From assembly GCF_047511655.1 (NCBI RefSeq), contig NC_133401.1, positions 42,675,570 through 42,739,569 on the forward strand: 64,000 nucleotides of DNA. Reading direction: 5' to 3'. Origin of the DNA: Castor canadensis (Eukaryota; Chordata; Mammalia; Rodentia; Castoridae). Under the pieces are notes generated by a model. It searched no databases, had not been told where the DNA came from, and was given only the letters and a program-made list of their open reading frames with translations. Shown in pieces: positions 1-10,371 of the stretch. The position numbers were made by a program, and so were the translations under genes. Each line of letters begins with the position of its first letter. Position 1 is the stretch's first letter.

Positions 1-59
1 GAAGAAAAGAAAGAAGGAAGGAAGGAAGGAAGGAAGGAAGGAAAAGAAAGAAAGAAAGA
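1..59. repeat. (GAAA)n/(GGAA)n purine microsatellite
   Basis: The window opens inside a pure purine tract of GAAA and GGAA units. It may continue beyond the left edge, so the full length is unknown. Such tracts often grow from SINE or LINE poly(A) tails, but no attached element is visible on this side. Confidence 0.95.
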
Positions 60-1423
60 CTACTTTGCCTCGAGAGTGGAGGATGGATTTGAGGAGGTGA
101 GATGGGAAGACATTATTGCAATGTCATTCACTCAGCCACTCCATCCGCCCTTCTGATTTTCTATCAGTCCATCTGCCTGTCCACTGCAAGTGCAGGAGGC
201 TACAGCTTAGCATGGGAAATATGAAGGGGAACAGTTGTGGCACCTGCCTTTCTGGGGCTGCCTCCTTGGAGGGCCTAGGTTTACCCAGGCGTAGGTTGTC
301 AGCTCCTCTCATGCTCACACACTTTGTGGCCAGTGCCTCAGCTGCCTTCCAGGTGTCTGCTAGCTGTGTGGGGAGACAGGGTGCTTAGGGCCTGAAGGGG
401 CACAGCCACTACTGCAGACAGGCAATCTGGGGAGCCAGTGAGGTGAACAGTCCTGTCGGAAGCTTTTAAAATAATTACCCCTGCCTGCACTGGCTGACTG
501 GCTGACGGCAGCCTATTAGCCCTGAGTTGGAAATTCTGAATTGTTTCATGACAATTGAAAACACGACTGGAGACCAACTGGGAGGGAGCTGCCCATGAAA
601 TATTTATGTTTCCGCAGTGTTGTGGGGCTGCTTCCCCTTCAGCCTGAGAACCTGGATGCACAGGACTAGTGGCTTCCAGGTGACTGCTGTTGTTCCTAGG
701 AGTCCTTGGGTTGATGCCCCTGGTGATGGGATGTGTTTCTGGGCAGAGTTGTGAAGTTGATTTTGGGACCTGCCCCTACTGTTGCCCTCACTCCCAGCTG
801 TATACATCAGCACTGCAGTGTCCCTACCAGGAGGCCCAAGTGGAAGTAGCGCTTAGGGGCTGGAGATGCTTTCTGTGTCCATGAGGGCTCACCGTGAGTC
901 AGTCAGGGTGCGAATTCTCGTTCTGCCCTCTTAGTGCTGTGAATTTCATTTTCTTAAGCTGTTCAGTGTGGGATGCTATGAGCTCTTGCCTTGCAGGGCT
1001 TTGAGGCACAGGGATGACCAGATGCAGGGGGCCTGGCCCTTAGCCACAGTCTCACACACTCATCAGGAGCAGCCCTTGGTTGGTCCTGGGGTCAGCTGGG
1101 GCTGGCTATGGGAGTCCCTACTGGATCCCCAGGGCTTTGTAGTCTCTTTTCCTCTGCAGAGTGCTTTGAAGTACTCTGTGTTTTCCCCCTTCTTTTCAAA
1201 TACTAAATAAATATTCATGCTGAATGGGTATGCATTGACCTGGCAGGCAGCTCTGATGGGTGACATGCCCTATGGTCTTGGTGAGGGACCCAGATGCCCA
1301 GCCCAGGCCTCTGTTCGTAGGTGGGGCTCTGCCATAACTGGTGGGTAGCACCTGCCTGACCACCTGACCTCACAGCCTGCGTTTCTTGCTCCTTTTTACT
1401 TTAACCATAGTCATTTGTGATTC
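60..1423. other. Unique noncoding stretch, no gene recognised
   Basis: Moderately GC-rich, CpG-poor sequence. Short open frames occur on both strands (up to 107 codons) and overlap each other; none has a recognisable domain. The part around 478-622 is compositionally distinct and is listed separately as a possible conserved block. Confidence 0.6.
478..622. promoter_or_regulatory. Candidate conserved noncoding block
   Basis: This repeat-free block contains AT-rich homeobox- and bZIP-like words: ATGACAATTG near 549 and AAATATTTATG near 599. The look is that of mammalian conserved noncoding elements, but conservation cannot be tested from one sequence. Treat as a low-confidence regulatory candidate. 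Confidence 0.25.
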
Positions 1424-1614
1424 AAGTCAGCAGGCATCTACTGAGTACTTACAGGATGGATGCAGAGGGGCTGACTTTTTTTTTTTTTTCCTTTAGCATC
1501 AGCCATATGCTAGGTCTGTGCTGGGTTCTTTGAATCACAACCAGCTGTCAGCCCATTCTCCAGATGAGAAACTCAAGCTGGCTCTGTGACTGGCCCAAGA
1601 TCCTAACCAATAGT
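1424..1614 (-). repeat. MIR SINE remnant, reverse orientation
   Basis: The segment at 1555-1600 (CCAGATGAGAAACTCAAG, then a GACTGGCCCAAGATC-type core) matches the reverse complement of the MIR core. The left part (CATCTACTGAGTACTTACAG) looks like the start of the same old element. A T-run at about 1478-1490 interrupts it. MIR is a tRNA-derived SINE inactive since early mammals; divergence here fits that age. Confidence 0.55.
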
Positions 1615-3074
1615 AATTCTGCTCCCATGAATTAAGCACCCAGGTGTGGATCAGGTCTTTGTTAATGTCTCCTGTGCAGTAGCTCCTTTAGTTCTCAAAG
1701 CAAATGTGTAGAGCGGGAGTATTTATCTCTCTAAGTGTCAAGAAGTAAAAGCCTAGGAGGTAACAATTCAGTCTGGGCCTCTGGGCTCTGTCCCCCCTTT
1801 CTATCCTATCCCGTGCCTTGTGTTGACTTGGAGGTAGCCACAACAGCCTGCAAGAAAATGGGCTACAGTCGGTGTTCCCACTACTCACCTGGGAAAACTG
1901 AGGATATATACTTGCCCCCTCTGACTGTCTGCCCTCTGGGGCTCCTACCTGGCACCGGCTTCTCTATCTCTTCCTTGATACTATGAAATGAAGGTCTGGC
2001 CTCTCCCAGAGAACCTGCCTTTCTGGAAGCTGTCTGCCTGGCCAGCAGCTTCAATCAGGGTACACTGACCTGACCAGCTGGGTGAGACCATCCTGGGGAG
2101 CCCAGGCCACAGGATGGGGTCACCTCTTCCGTGGAGGTGGGGCTAGGGGTAGGCTAGCAGGGAGTGTTCCTGTCTTCCTTTCCTGCTTCTACTATTAGGA
2201 TCTCATACCCAGTCTCCCTTCCTAAATCTTGAGTCCTCACAGGCTCCCCTTCTCTCTCTTCCAAAACAAGCACAAAGGCAGGCTGGGCGCAGTTCCTGGC
2301 CCGGGGAGGGGAATGCCATCCTGAAGGGCAGTGGTTGCATTTCAGGCAGGATGGAGGAGGCTGGACTTCTGGTGGATCTAGAGAATCCCACCTTGGTACA
2401 CCTATAGGTGGGGTCTGGGCCACAGAGGGTCAGAACTCCTGCTAAGCCTTGGGGACAAAGCTTAACTGTGCACAGAGTCCAGATCTCTGCAGAGAACACA
2501 AACACAAGGTGGGGAACGAGTCTTGACACATGTTTGCCAAGTCCCAGGCTGACTTGGAAGTCAGGAGTGAGCTTGTTTGGCAGAACAAAAGGGGAGAACA
2601 GCCTCCAAGGGGCCATAAATAGTGAGGAAGGAGGAGTGGCTTGGGCCTGAAGGCTCTGTGGGACCTTGTCCCCAGGCTTGCCTCTGCTGAAGCATACCAC
2701 TGTCCTCTCCCTTGTGCTTTGGGCCAGCTGTCCAGAACCTGGACCATGCTGGTGGCAACTTTGCTGGGTGCTGGGTTACCTGAGGAGGTATGGTTAGACT
2801 GGGAGGTCAGTGTGACCTGTACATCCCAAGATTCCTCTTCTAAGAACCAGGAAGTTTGGCTAAAGCCAACAGCAGCAAAGCATCCAAGAGGCAGAGCTGG
2901 TCTGGCATTAGGGCCTGGTAGCTTGTGACACTTGGATATATCCACGTTGGGAGGGAGACCAACATAGAAGAGGTGGATGGTGGCAAAGAAGACACTTTCC
3001 CCACTTAGGCTTCAGTTTTTTCAGTTGTAATATGGACTCCTCAGCCTTGGCCAGCACCTGATACCCCTAAAGAA
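1615..3074. other. Unique noncoding stretch, no gene recognised
   Basis: No repeat family or gene is recognised. Minus-strand open frames of 165 and 167 codons overlap at 2203-2945, with plus-strand open frames of 80-95 codons across the same DNA. They lack any known domain or low-complexity signature and are most simply explained by GC-rich, stop-poor sequence. Confidence 0.55.
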
Positions 3075-3480
3075 AAGGTTACTCTGAACCTCAGGTGAGG
3101 TGAGGTATGATGGACCTGGGTATCAAAGAAGGCTTCCTAAATGAGGTACCCTCTGCACTGGTCTCAAGACACTGGCAAGCCTGCCTCAGAGCAGAAAAGG
3201 AGGATGCTCAGCACAGAGCACAGGGGAGGCAGCACATGGAGGTGGGGTTGTAGAGGGTTGGGGACTTTGCAGCTCAGTTTGGTTAAGTGCGGCAGAGCCC
3301 AGAGTGCTCATGGGGGTGTGATGGGAGTTAAGCTGATAGACCAGGACAAGAGATCCTATAGGCAATCGGGAACCATTGAGGGTAACTGACTGGGAAGTGG
3401 CAAGGGAGCAGGAGGCAGGTGTGGGCAAGGGCCAGTGGAACACTCCAGAGGTCCACTGGCTTCTCCTGAGCCTAGAAAGG
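3075..3480 (-). repeat. L2 LINE fragment, reverse orientation
   Basis: Phrases such as AAAGAAGGCTTCCTAAATGA and GCAATCGGGAACCATTGAGG follow the order of the reverse-complemented L2 3' region (a 'gaaggcttcctggaggagg...' word, then '...caatggggagccattgaaggg'). Diverged and without a usable reading frame. L2 is a CR1-clade LINE extinct in placental mammals. Confidence 0.55.
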
Positions 3481-4503
3481 TACCCTCCTGGCAGGGGGTG
3501 GGGAGGCCCAATCCCTGTCTTCACTGCCATCTGGCCTACTTAGCAGGGCTGGGCTTCTGCTTTTCTGAGTGGAGGCAGCCCAGAGAACAGGCAATGGATC
3601 TTTGGACCCCCACAATAGGGAGCCAGCCTGTACTGCCAGGGCCTCACTCTTTCTCCGTGCTTGCTCAGTGATACTGTACCCCTTGTGTCTAGTACTTTTC
3701 CAAGAGTCTGCTCCATGGGCTCTCAGGAAGGGGACAGATGGCCAGGAGGCCTAGTAGAGGAAGTCTTCATGCTCTCTCCCATTCTGGGACCTATCTCAGG
3801 CCCACCCAGAGTTATTGAGGAATTGTCCCAAGCTGCCCTGGCTAGAGGTGGGCTGAGGACCTCAGTGCCTAAGAGGGCAAGAACTTACTCAGAGTCATGT
3901 ATAGTATTTTCTTTCATTCAATAATCTTGTGGGACCCCTTTCTGGCCAGGGGTCCATCTGGTCCTCTGTGTGGCAGTGGAAAAGTCCCCTTCAGCCATCC
4001 ACACCCCAGCCTACAGCAGGGAAAGGGGCTGGGGGCAGGCAGCTGGACCACAAGTGTGTGTGAGAGCTGCTTCATGGAAGCTACTGCATCACCCTCCTGG
4101 AGGACAGAAATGCTGTGGCCTTTGTGGAGCTCCTTGCTGAGTTCTGTTCAGCTGTCTGGGTTCCCTGCTTCCTAGTCACATTCCTGTCTTGCCTTCTACT
4201 TCCTGATGGGCCCAGGATGGGGTCTGGTGGCAGGAGAGTGGAAGGAGGGAAGCAAATTTTCCATGACCCCCACCCACTTTGCTCAGGTGTGGACTATTTG
4301 ACCAGCAGATCTGATGCTAAATTTCTTGAGTTTAGTCTCCCATCCCCATCCTGATTGAGTTTAAAAATTATTGTATATACTAAAGAAAAAGGCATCTTAA
4401 GGCCTTTTTGGAGAAGTGTGAATACATATGTAAACATGACCACATCATGAACGTGAACTTCAAAAAGTGGTGTTTTGGAGAAATTGCCTAGCCTCTTGAC
4501 ACT
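3481..4503. other. Unique noncoding stretch, no gene recognised
   Basis: GC-moderate sequence to about 4350, turning AT-rich near 4360-4460. Open frames of up to 92 codons occur in several frames at once and show no domain. No repeat family recognised. Confidence 0.5.
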
Positions 4504-4514
4504 TGTACACTTCT

Positions 4515-4610
4515 TTTATTTTTTACTTTTTGGCAGTACTGGGGTTTGAACTCAGGGCCTCATGCTTGCCAGACAGGTGCTCTACCACTTGAGCCATGGC
4601 CTCAGCCATG
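4515..4610 (-). mobile_element. ID-like tRNA-derived SINE, reverse orientation
   Basis: The order T-rich tail, GCAGTACTGGGGTTTGAACT, then GTGCTCTACCACTTGAGCCA is the reverse complement of an ID-type SINE with its pol III A and B boxes. It is flanked by an imperfect 11-bp target-site duplication (TGTACACTTCT at 4504-4514; TGCACACTTCT at 4611-4621), which fits L1-mediated insertion. Confidence 0.85.
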
Positions 4611-4621
4611 TGCACACTTCT

Positions 4622-5275
4622 GACAGCTTTTGTGACAGTGTTAGTTGGAGTGGTTAAAAGCTGGAGGCAACTAATCCTGTGAATGGTTAAACTGGCACAT
4701 CCATGCCATCACAGAACACTATGCTGCCATAGAAGGAATGACTATTGATTCCTTCTGGCTGAATATCAAGGCCATTACGTTGAATGAGAAAAGCCAATTT
4801 CAAAAGGTCACATATTGTGTGATCCTGTTTATATAAAATCCTCAAAATTACAGCACTTTTTCTTTAATGCTGGCGTTTGAACCCAGGGACTTGAGCATTC
4901 TAAACACACACTCCACCACTGATGTACACCCCCAAGAAAAATGACAAAAATTTAAATATGGGAAACAAAACAGTGGTTTCCAGGTGAGGGATGGTGGGGA
5001 GAAAAGGGGGGGGTGTAACTGTAAAGAGATTAAAGTGGACTGATTTAGTCCCTTGATTCCAGAGGGGATTTCACGAATTTAACGCGTGTGAGGAAATGAC
5101 ACAGAGCTATACATACATTTTATAACAAAGTCAATTTCCTGGTCTTGACGTTGTACTCACAGGATGTAACCACGGGGAAAACTGGTGAAGGATACACAGC
5201 CGACCTCTTTGCTCGCGGCCACTTCTGTGAAGCTCTATTATTGCAAAGCAAAACGTTTTAAAAACCAAAATAAGT
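4622..5275 (+). repeat. Ancient L1M 3' UTR, split by a SINE
   Basis: The order of words fits the 3' end of an old L1M element: ACACTATGCTGCCATAGAAG near 4718, CACATATTGTGTGATCCTG near 4810, a G-rich stretch near 5000, GTCAATTTCCTGGTCTTGAC near 5129 and GTGAAGCTCTATTATTGCAAA near 5226. Noncoding. A later ID-like SINE interrupts it at about 4857-4935. Confidence 0.75.
4857..4935 (-). mobile_element. Diverged ID-like SINE inside the L1M
   Basis: TTTAATGCTGGCGTTTGAAC followed by CCCAGGGACTTGAGCATTC and a CTCCACCACTGATG block is a degraded reverse-complement ID unit. It sits inside the L1M 3' UTR, so it is younger than that copy, although diverged itself. Confidence 0.7.
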
Positions 5276-5400
5276 AAAGGGCCAGTAGGGGTGTTCTGTT
5301 TAGGGGGCAGAGGACATGTCCTCACAGCACATCAGGAACTGTTGGAAGGACTCTTGGAAAGAGAGGACCGGGACCAGCCAGCAAAGGCAGAGATGAAGGG

Positions 5401-5700
5401 TGGTTGGTGCACGACAGCGATCGCGTTCTGGGTGGCGCTGGAGCCCCTCTGCCGCTGCCTGTTACCTGAGCTTTCAAGCCCACGGGTGGCGGAAGCACAC
5501 CCGGAGCTGCTGGGCAGAACTGTGCGCAAGCAGTGGGAAGAAGGCGTGGAGGTTTTGCCTGCAAGGGCGGTCGGGGGTGGCGCACGCCGGACTTCAGCGC
5601 CGCCCGGGTTCTCCCTGCAGAGACGGCGCTGCGGTTACCCAGCAGTAATGCCGGCGATCAGGCCCACGGTGGCGCGTGGCCGAGGCGGCTGTGCGACCTA
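5401..5700. promoter_or_regulatory. Small CpG island
   Basis: By hand count these 300 bases hold 30 CpG dinucleotides at about 68% G+C, close to random expectation, whereas the surrounding DNA is CpG-poor. Values above 0.6 observed/expected are the usual island criterion. An island can mark a promoter of an unseen transcript or an unmethylated enhancer. A 136-codon plus-strand frame (5291-5701) runs through it but shows no domain. No TATA box or poly(A) site is obvious nearby. The island starts about 130 bp after the end of an ancient L1M 3' UTR. Confidence 0.75.
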
Positions 5701-6049
5701 GGGGCTTGTGGAGTCTCCAGGGCACCTGGCTGGGGCCTCTTGGATGTCCTCGAGAAGAGTCAGTGATCTATCCACACGGGCACGTTGGGCAACCCGCACA
5801 GCTCACTCCCTACCTCTGTCCTCCTCCCCAGCTTCCCTTGTCGGTCCGAGATCCAAAATGATCTCCTCTAAAGCAATCTAAACTGATGACCCTGCCTTGT
5901 CCAATTCTTTTCCCAGGCTCTAGACTGAGGTCAGCCTCTTTAGCACCGGCTGGGCTGCCTAGCGTGCTTTCAAGGCTCTAATTGCATGCGGTTCCTACTC
6001 ACCCTCAGCTGTTTACCTTCCTCCAACCAGCTCATGGACCCGGTAGGTA
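5701..6049. other. Unique noncoding stretch downstream of CpG island
   Basis: CpG density falls after 5700 and the sequence becomes pyrimidine-rich. No gene or repeat is recognised here. Confidence 0.5.
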
Positions 6050-6365
6050 CCAGACTGCACAGAATAACTTCTTCCTGTCCACTTTGGCAAACTCCTGTTT
6101 CTTTTCCAAGCGCTGCCCAGAGACCCCTCTTCTGAGGAGCCATCTCCAGCCTCCCTCCCCCAACATTATTGTATCCACTTTCTTGCTCTGTGGGTCCAAT
6201 CCCCAGTTTTGCCCTGAACATATCCTGTATTTGTAGGCTCATTTATGACAGTACGCTGGGCTCTCTGGGTATCAGGACTGTGCCTTTCTCTAAATCTGAA
6301 CTGCTCTCTCCCCCCCCAAGCACAGTGATTCATGTTAGGAGCCTAGTAAGTAAGGTGTGCCACAC
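6050..6365 (+). repeat. L2 LINE 3' end, forward orientation
   Basis: Features in L2 order: a pyrimidine-rich AAACTCCTGTTTCTTTTCCA near 6089, GTATCAGGACTGTGCC near 6269, and a terminal block near 6330 (ATGTTAGGAGCCTAGTAAGT) matching 'gcctggcacatagtagg'. The 84-codon frame here is therefore repeat-derived noise. Confidence 0.6.
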
Positions 6366-6537
6366 ATGAAGGGCAAGGGGGTTAGAGCCACCATCTTCAA
6401 GTGAAGCTGGTTTGAAAGTTCACGCTCCCAGGGCTCAGGCAGACTGGAAGATGTGCTGTGAATCTGGCATCTTTGCCACTTTTGCAGTCACCCAGTGTGA
6501 AGTCTGCTTCTTTTGTGGTCCCATCTTGTAAAGTTAG

Positions 6538-6625
6538 GGACATTTTGCATGGGTTATTTTACAGATGAGAAAAACCAAGGCCCAGAGAGTTTACTGTGTC
6601 AGGCAGTAAGTAAGGAGAGGTTACC
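6538..6625 (-). repeat. MIR core, reverse orientation
   Basis: ATTTTACAGATGAGAAAAAC followed by CAAGGCCCAGAGAGTTTACT is the reverse complement of the MIR core (attttacagatgaggaaact...). Short and diverged. Confidence 0.7.
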
Positions 6626-7059
6626 TGATATGAAGAGCTGCCCTGCTCCCTGCTCCTCACGTTTTTAACCACGACACAATTCTGGCCAGTTCAAGGGTGG
6701 GGATGGCAGAGCCCAAGCTCCAACTTGGGTTCTTCCCTAGGCTTACCAAAGATCACTAGACTATGCTGGGGGAACCCTGAGACACCTACCCAACACCACA
6801 GGCTTTTGGAAGAAGGGATCCAGAGGTTCTGATAAGGGTTGCTGACTGGTCTCAGGCCCAGGCCCAGATCCACTTTTGTTTTCATGTGACTTCAGCCCAG
6901 TCAGGGTTTCCAGGAGGGCCTGGATTTGCACATTTACTGCCATCCTCAGGAATGTGTTGTCTGTCCCAGATCTAGGTGCCTGGGGGACAGCCGCCTGGAC
7001 TGGGAGGGACTCGGGTTATCTTGATCTCCAGATGAGGTGATATTTGCTGGCGGAGTTGC
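6626..7059. other. Unique noncoding stretch, no gene recognised
   Basis: Short open frames on the minus strand (60-64 codons) overlap each other without domains. Nothing else recognised. Confidence 0.5.
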
Positions 7060-7300
7060 TGGGAAGACTTTTTGCCTTGGATCTTGCTCACTCTCTCCTT
7101 CCGGCCTCTGATAAAGAGTCCCAAACACAGGGCCGTAAAGTTGGTCATAAAAATGGAGAAGAAATGCTGGTGCAGCTGGTTTATCAAAGTGCATCGCGAA
7201 CGCCCCGCCAGGGCTCCCTACTTCAAGTTTATTTCTCCTCCTCTGCTTTCTCTCAGAAGGTGTCTCGTAAACAGCTAAGAGGGTCATTTATAAATGTCTT
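7060..7300. promoter_or_regulatory. Candidate conserved regulatory block
   Basis: Repeat-free sequence with clustered motif-like words: GGCCGTAAAGTTGGTCATAA near 7131, GTTTATCAAAGTGCATCGCG near 7179 (contains a TCF/LEF-like ATCAAAG) and GTCATTTATAAATG near 7282. CpGs are retained near 7195-7208. It lies in a 150-codon plus frame (7044-7496) that ends just before a consensus-like splice donor AAAGGTGAGT at 7487-7496. With no domain and no visible acceptor I prefer a regulatory reading; an exon is not excluded. Confidence 0.35.
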
Positions 7301-7844
7301 CTGCCTCTCCCTCTCAGCACAGGCGCTGCTGCTTCGCTCTTTCACTTCCTCTAGGGACAGAGATGGTGAAGAGATGGCCCAGGCACTGAGAAGGGTGACC
7401 TTTGGCTTCCTTCTCCCAGATGCCAGCAGAGATGAGAGGTGGAAGCCGGAGGGGTCCCACATCCAAGATAGGAGTGAGGCTCCCAAAGGTGAGTGAAGGT
7501 AACCTCTTTGACCCTGATCCTGCCCACAGCCTCCTCCGACTCACATGGTATTGGTGTGGGGGGAGAGGTTTGAGAGAAATAGACTTTAGAGAGACTGCCT
7601 TCTGCAAGTCTCTTGTTATTCCAGTGATGCCCAGAGGTGGTGGAGTCACTTCTTGATGATCTCAAAATGACACAGCAGAAGCAGAAGAGGACCAGACCTT
7701 GGCCCTCTCAACTCCTTACTGTGTGGAAGAAGTGCAGCCGTAAAACTGTTAGGACAGTCAGCACCCCCTTCTGCTTGCAGAGCATGTTTCAGGAGGCAGA
7801 AGGCTGTGATGACCCCCGTTTTATCTGATCTTTGTATAGGCTCT
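7301..7844. other. Unique noncoding stretch, no gene recognised
   Basis: Open frames of 60-111 codons exist on both strands, mutually overlapping. A good splice-donor-like word occurs at about 7490 but no paired acceptor or coding signature was found. Confidence 0.45.
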
Positions 7845-7935
7845 AGGGACAAAGCAAGTGATTCCCATTTTACAGGTAAGAAGAACAGATGCTCATAGGT
7901 GCTGGATGCCTGGCATCACAGAGCTAGTCGGGGCT
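7845..7935 (-). repeat. MIR core, reverse orientation
   Basis: CCCATTTTACAGGTAAGAAG and then GCATCACAGAGCTAGT match the reverse complement of the MIR core. Noncoding. Confidence 0.6.
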
Positions 7936-8617
7936 TCTGTTGATCATGACACAGCTGTGTTCCTCTCCGCCCCTCCCATTCTTCACAAAGTTTTCCTTGT
8001 TGAGTTTCATCTCATTCATTTTCTAAGAGGCTCATGGGACATAATCTAAACACAGTCCTCGACACTCTGGTCCTTCTGCTCTCTCTTCCCAACCTGTCAA
8101 GCCCAAAGCTTCATAATCATGAGATGAAGCAGAGTGAGGTACTTTCCCTGGCCTCTGCCCTACTTCCTGGGGGAAGGAGGGGGTGGTGTTTAGGTTCCTG
8201 CCAGGCAGGAGCCTGTGGCTGCTTTGGGGAAAGCCCCCAAATGGTGAGAGGTATTGGGAAGTGTAGACCATGGCTGAGAGGCCCCTAGATTTGGAAGGCA
8301 GGTGGACTGGGTGATTGGAGTGGATATAGGAAGGGCCCTGGCTAAGGGAGAGAGCCTTGCCTGAGTTCCTAGCTCCCTGGCTACAGCCCAGTGCTAGGCC
8401 TGCAGAAGGCACTCAGGAAATACAAATGGCACAAACTAGCCCAGCCTCCTGTGGCCACAGTAACTGTACTTGCCTCTACCACAGAGTGGCTTCCTCTTTG
8501 TTCTATCACCTTTTGTTAAAAGGTATCTAAGTATTAGATCATATTTGTTTGGAAAAGGCTCCTCCCATCGTGTAAAAGTGTTTCCTCTTTGCTTGTTCCT
8601 CCCCTCAGCAGGACTTG
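7936..8617. other. Unique noncoding stretch, no gene recognised
   Basis: Mixed-composition sequence. A 126-codon minus-strand frame (8032-8412) overlaps an 84-codon plus frame; neither has a recognisable domain. Confidence 0.5.
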
Positions 8618-8630
8618 GAAATTTTTGTTC

Positions 8631-8719
8631 CCCTTTTTCTGGCAGCACTGGGGATTGAACTCAGGGCCTTGTGCTTGCTAGACAAGCTCTTTACCCCCCT
8701 GAACCACCCCTCCAGTCCT
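8631..8719 (-). mobile_element. ID-like SINE, reverse orientation
   Basis: The T-rich tail is followed by CAGCACTGGGGATTGAACTC and a degenerate B/A-box region. A 13-bp duplication with one mismatch flanks it (GAAATTTTTGTTC at 8618-8630; GAGATTTTTGTTC at 8720-8732), marking the target site. Confidence 0.85.
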
Positions 8720-8732
8720 GAGATTTTTGTTC

Positions 8733-9109
8733 TTGATTTTGCTCTGGGTGGGAACTTGGTCGGCTTTTTTGCACTTCCTGGATTACCACTTCCCAAAGCT
8801 GATTTCCTTCATGTGGCCTGACTTGCTAGGTGAACAAAGAGGCTCATGAAAACAGGCTCTCTGTGTTTCAGGAGGACAGGCACTACCTTCCTTCAGGAGG
8901 AAAAAAGACTCTACATGATTAACTAACTTTGTGGGGTCCCAGAGAACTGCAGCAGAGCCAGGGATATCATTCTGGCCTCAGTGTTCCTTTTTGCCCCTTG
9001 TTTCTTGCTCTTCTCAGTCTAACTTGCTGAGTGTTTAGGGGATGGCAGGCTGCTGTGGTGGAGACCCTTGTGAGGCCATGTGGGGGAGGCCCTCGTGTCT
9101 GCCTGGTGC
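8733..9109. other. Unique noncoding stretch, no gene recognised
   Basis: No repeat or gene recognised; sequence leads into the candidate enhancer block at 9110. Confidence 0.5.
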
Positions 9110-9440
9110 CTATAATATATTTGAATTATCTCTGCAGATGAGCCCTGATTTAGCAAACAGTCTAGAGTAAACCTCTGCTCGAAGACAAATACAATTGACA
9201 CTGGGCTTGAGTGGTTCAAAGGTTATTGGCACAAAGCTGTCGGCTTTGTTTAGCGGAGGGGCTGTATTTATGATGGGCGACCCGGCAGTGCCATCCATAA
9301 CGTGCCGGCAAGCGAGGCTGACGTCTGCCCAGAGACAGCCTATTTACACTGAGCTGCAAGTTTAGCTTCTCTGCTGGGAAATGCAAAAGCAATTCGATTT
9401 TGTGGCCAAGTTGCTTTATGGGATGCTGGCTTAGGTCTGG
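9110..9440. promoter_or_regulatory. Candidate enhancer block with inverted SOX-type sites
   Basis: One of the strongest enhancer-like blocks in the window. It is repeat-free and keeps about eight CpGs within 9241-9330 in a CpG-poor region. It holds a near-palindrome ACAAAGC (9231-9237) / GCTTTGT (9243-9249), that is, two inverted SOX or TCF-like sites, and GGTTCAAAGGTTA at 9213-9225, a DR1 nuclear-receptor-like word. Further AT-rich words are TTTGAATTATC (9120), ACAATTGACAC (9191) and CAATTCGATTTTG (9390). The pattern resembles deeply conserved developmental enhancers, but conservation itself is inferred. Confidence 0.45.
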
Positions 9441-9902
9441 TGTCATAATTTGGGTCATCAGTTAACCTTGCTGGGGATGGATAGCACACTGGAGGGGATT
9501 GCTTCCTGGGTGTGTGCAGCAGAGTTAGTGGGGAGGAGGTGGGGGAAGAGAGGGGGAGGGGAAACACAGGTCCTTGAGGGATGTTTGCAGGACCTGATCA
9601 ATGTGCTTTACTTTGACCCCAAGTTAAGGCCCACATGCCCTGGATTGGTAGCAGCTCTCTGGGTTCTGGGACTTGACTCGATGCTGTGACTAGTTCAGGG
9701 AAAAAGGAACTCAAGAGAAGCATGGGACTTCAGTGCTCAGCAGGGAGGTTTTATAAACACTAAATTTCCTCGGAGAGAAATTGTCCCAGGAGTGCACAAA
9801 ACTGTGGCTAATAAGTGTCATGGCCAGAGCTGGCAGGGGAAGGTAGGGAGAGGAGCAGGATCTTGCAAGTACTTTTGTTCTGACCCATTTGTTCCACTGC
9901 TT
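9441..9902. other. Unique noncoding stretch, no gene recognised
   Basis: Includes a short TAATTTGGGTCATCAGTTAA word at about 9447 that may belong to the preceding block. No gene or repeat recognised. Confidence 0.5.
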
Positions 9903-10112
9903 GGAATCCATCCTGAGGAAGCCATCATAGATGTGGGCAAAGATTCACACACCTAGATGTTCACTGCACTATTATTTGTAATAGCACGAAGAGGAAGCAA
10001 CTTAGATGTTCAACAATGGGGACTTTGTAATTACTTTATGGCATATTAATAAAATGGAATGTTGTACATCGATTCAAATTGATTCAAAGCTCTACTGAAG
10101 AATGTTTAAGAT
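9903..10112 (+). repeat. Ancient L1M fragment, forward orientation
   Basis: GATGTTCACTGCACTATTAT, TAGATGTTCAACAATGGGGA and AATAAAATGGAATGTTGTAC follow the order of the L1M 3' region (targets of the type 'ttatttataatagc', 'aaatgtccaacaatagg', 'acaatggaatattatgcagcc'). Noncoding and diverged. Confidence 0.75.
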
Positions 10113-10161
10113 TTGTCAAAATGATTCCAAGTAGGGGATAGAACATTTTGTAAATTGTCTG

Positions 10162-10370
10162 TAAAGTAGCTGGTTGTGCAGGCCTATAATGGCAGCAGTC
10201 AGGAGGTGGATTGAGAGTTCAACGCCTCCTGGGTTCATAGCAAGTTCAAGGCAAGCCTGAGCTATATATAGAGACTCTTTCTTCAGAGGAACAAACAACA
10301 ACAACAACAACAACAAGGGCTGGGGATGTAGCTCAGAAGTAGAGTGCTTGCCCTGAGTTCCATCCCAGCA

Positions 10371-10371
<1 letters not shown>
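10162..10371 (+). mobile_element. Composite B1-like + ID SINE, forward orientation
   Basis: A degraded 7SL/B1-like unit (GGCCTATAATGGCAGCAGTC near 10181; GTTCAAGGCAAGCCTGAGCT near 10243) is joined through an (AAC)n linker to an ID unit with an intact-looking A-box region (GGGCTGGGGATGTAGCTCAG at 10317). The ID part ends in a compound microsatellite at its tail. Such B1-ID fusions are known in several rodent families. Confidence 0.85.

Noticed and set aside
2203..2945. Minus-strand frames of 165 and 167 codons
   Set aside because: They overlap each other in different frames and overlap plus-strand frames; no domain.
5291..5701. 136-codon frame through the CpG island
   Set aside because: Arg/Ala/Gly-rich as expected from CpG-rich DNA; no domain or Kozak-supported start.
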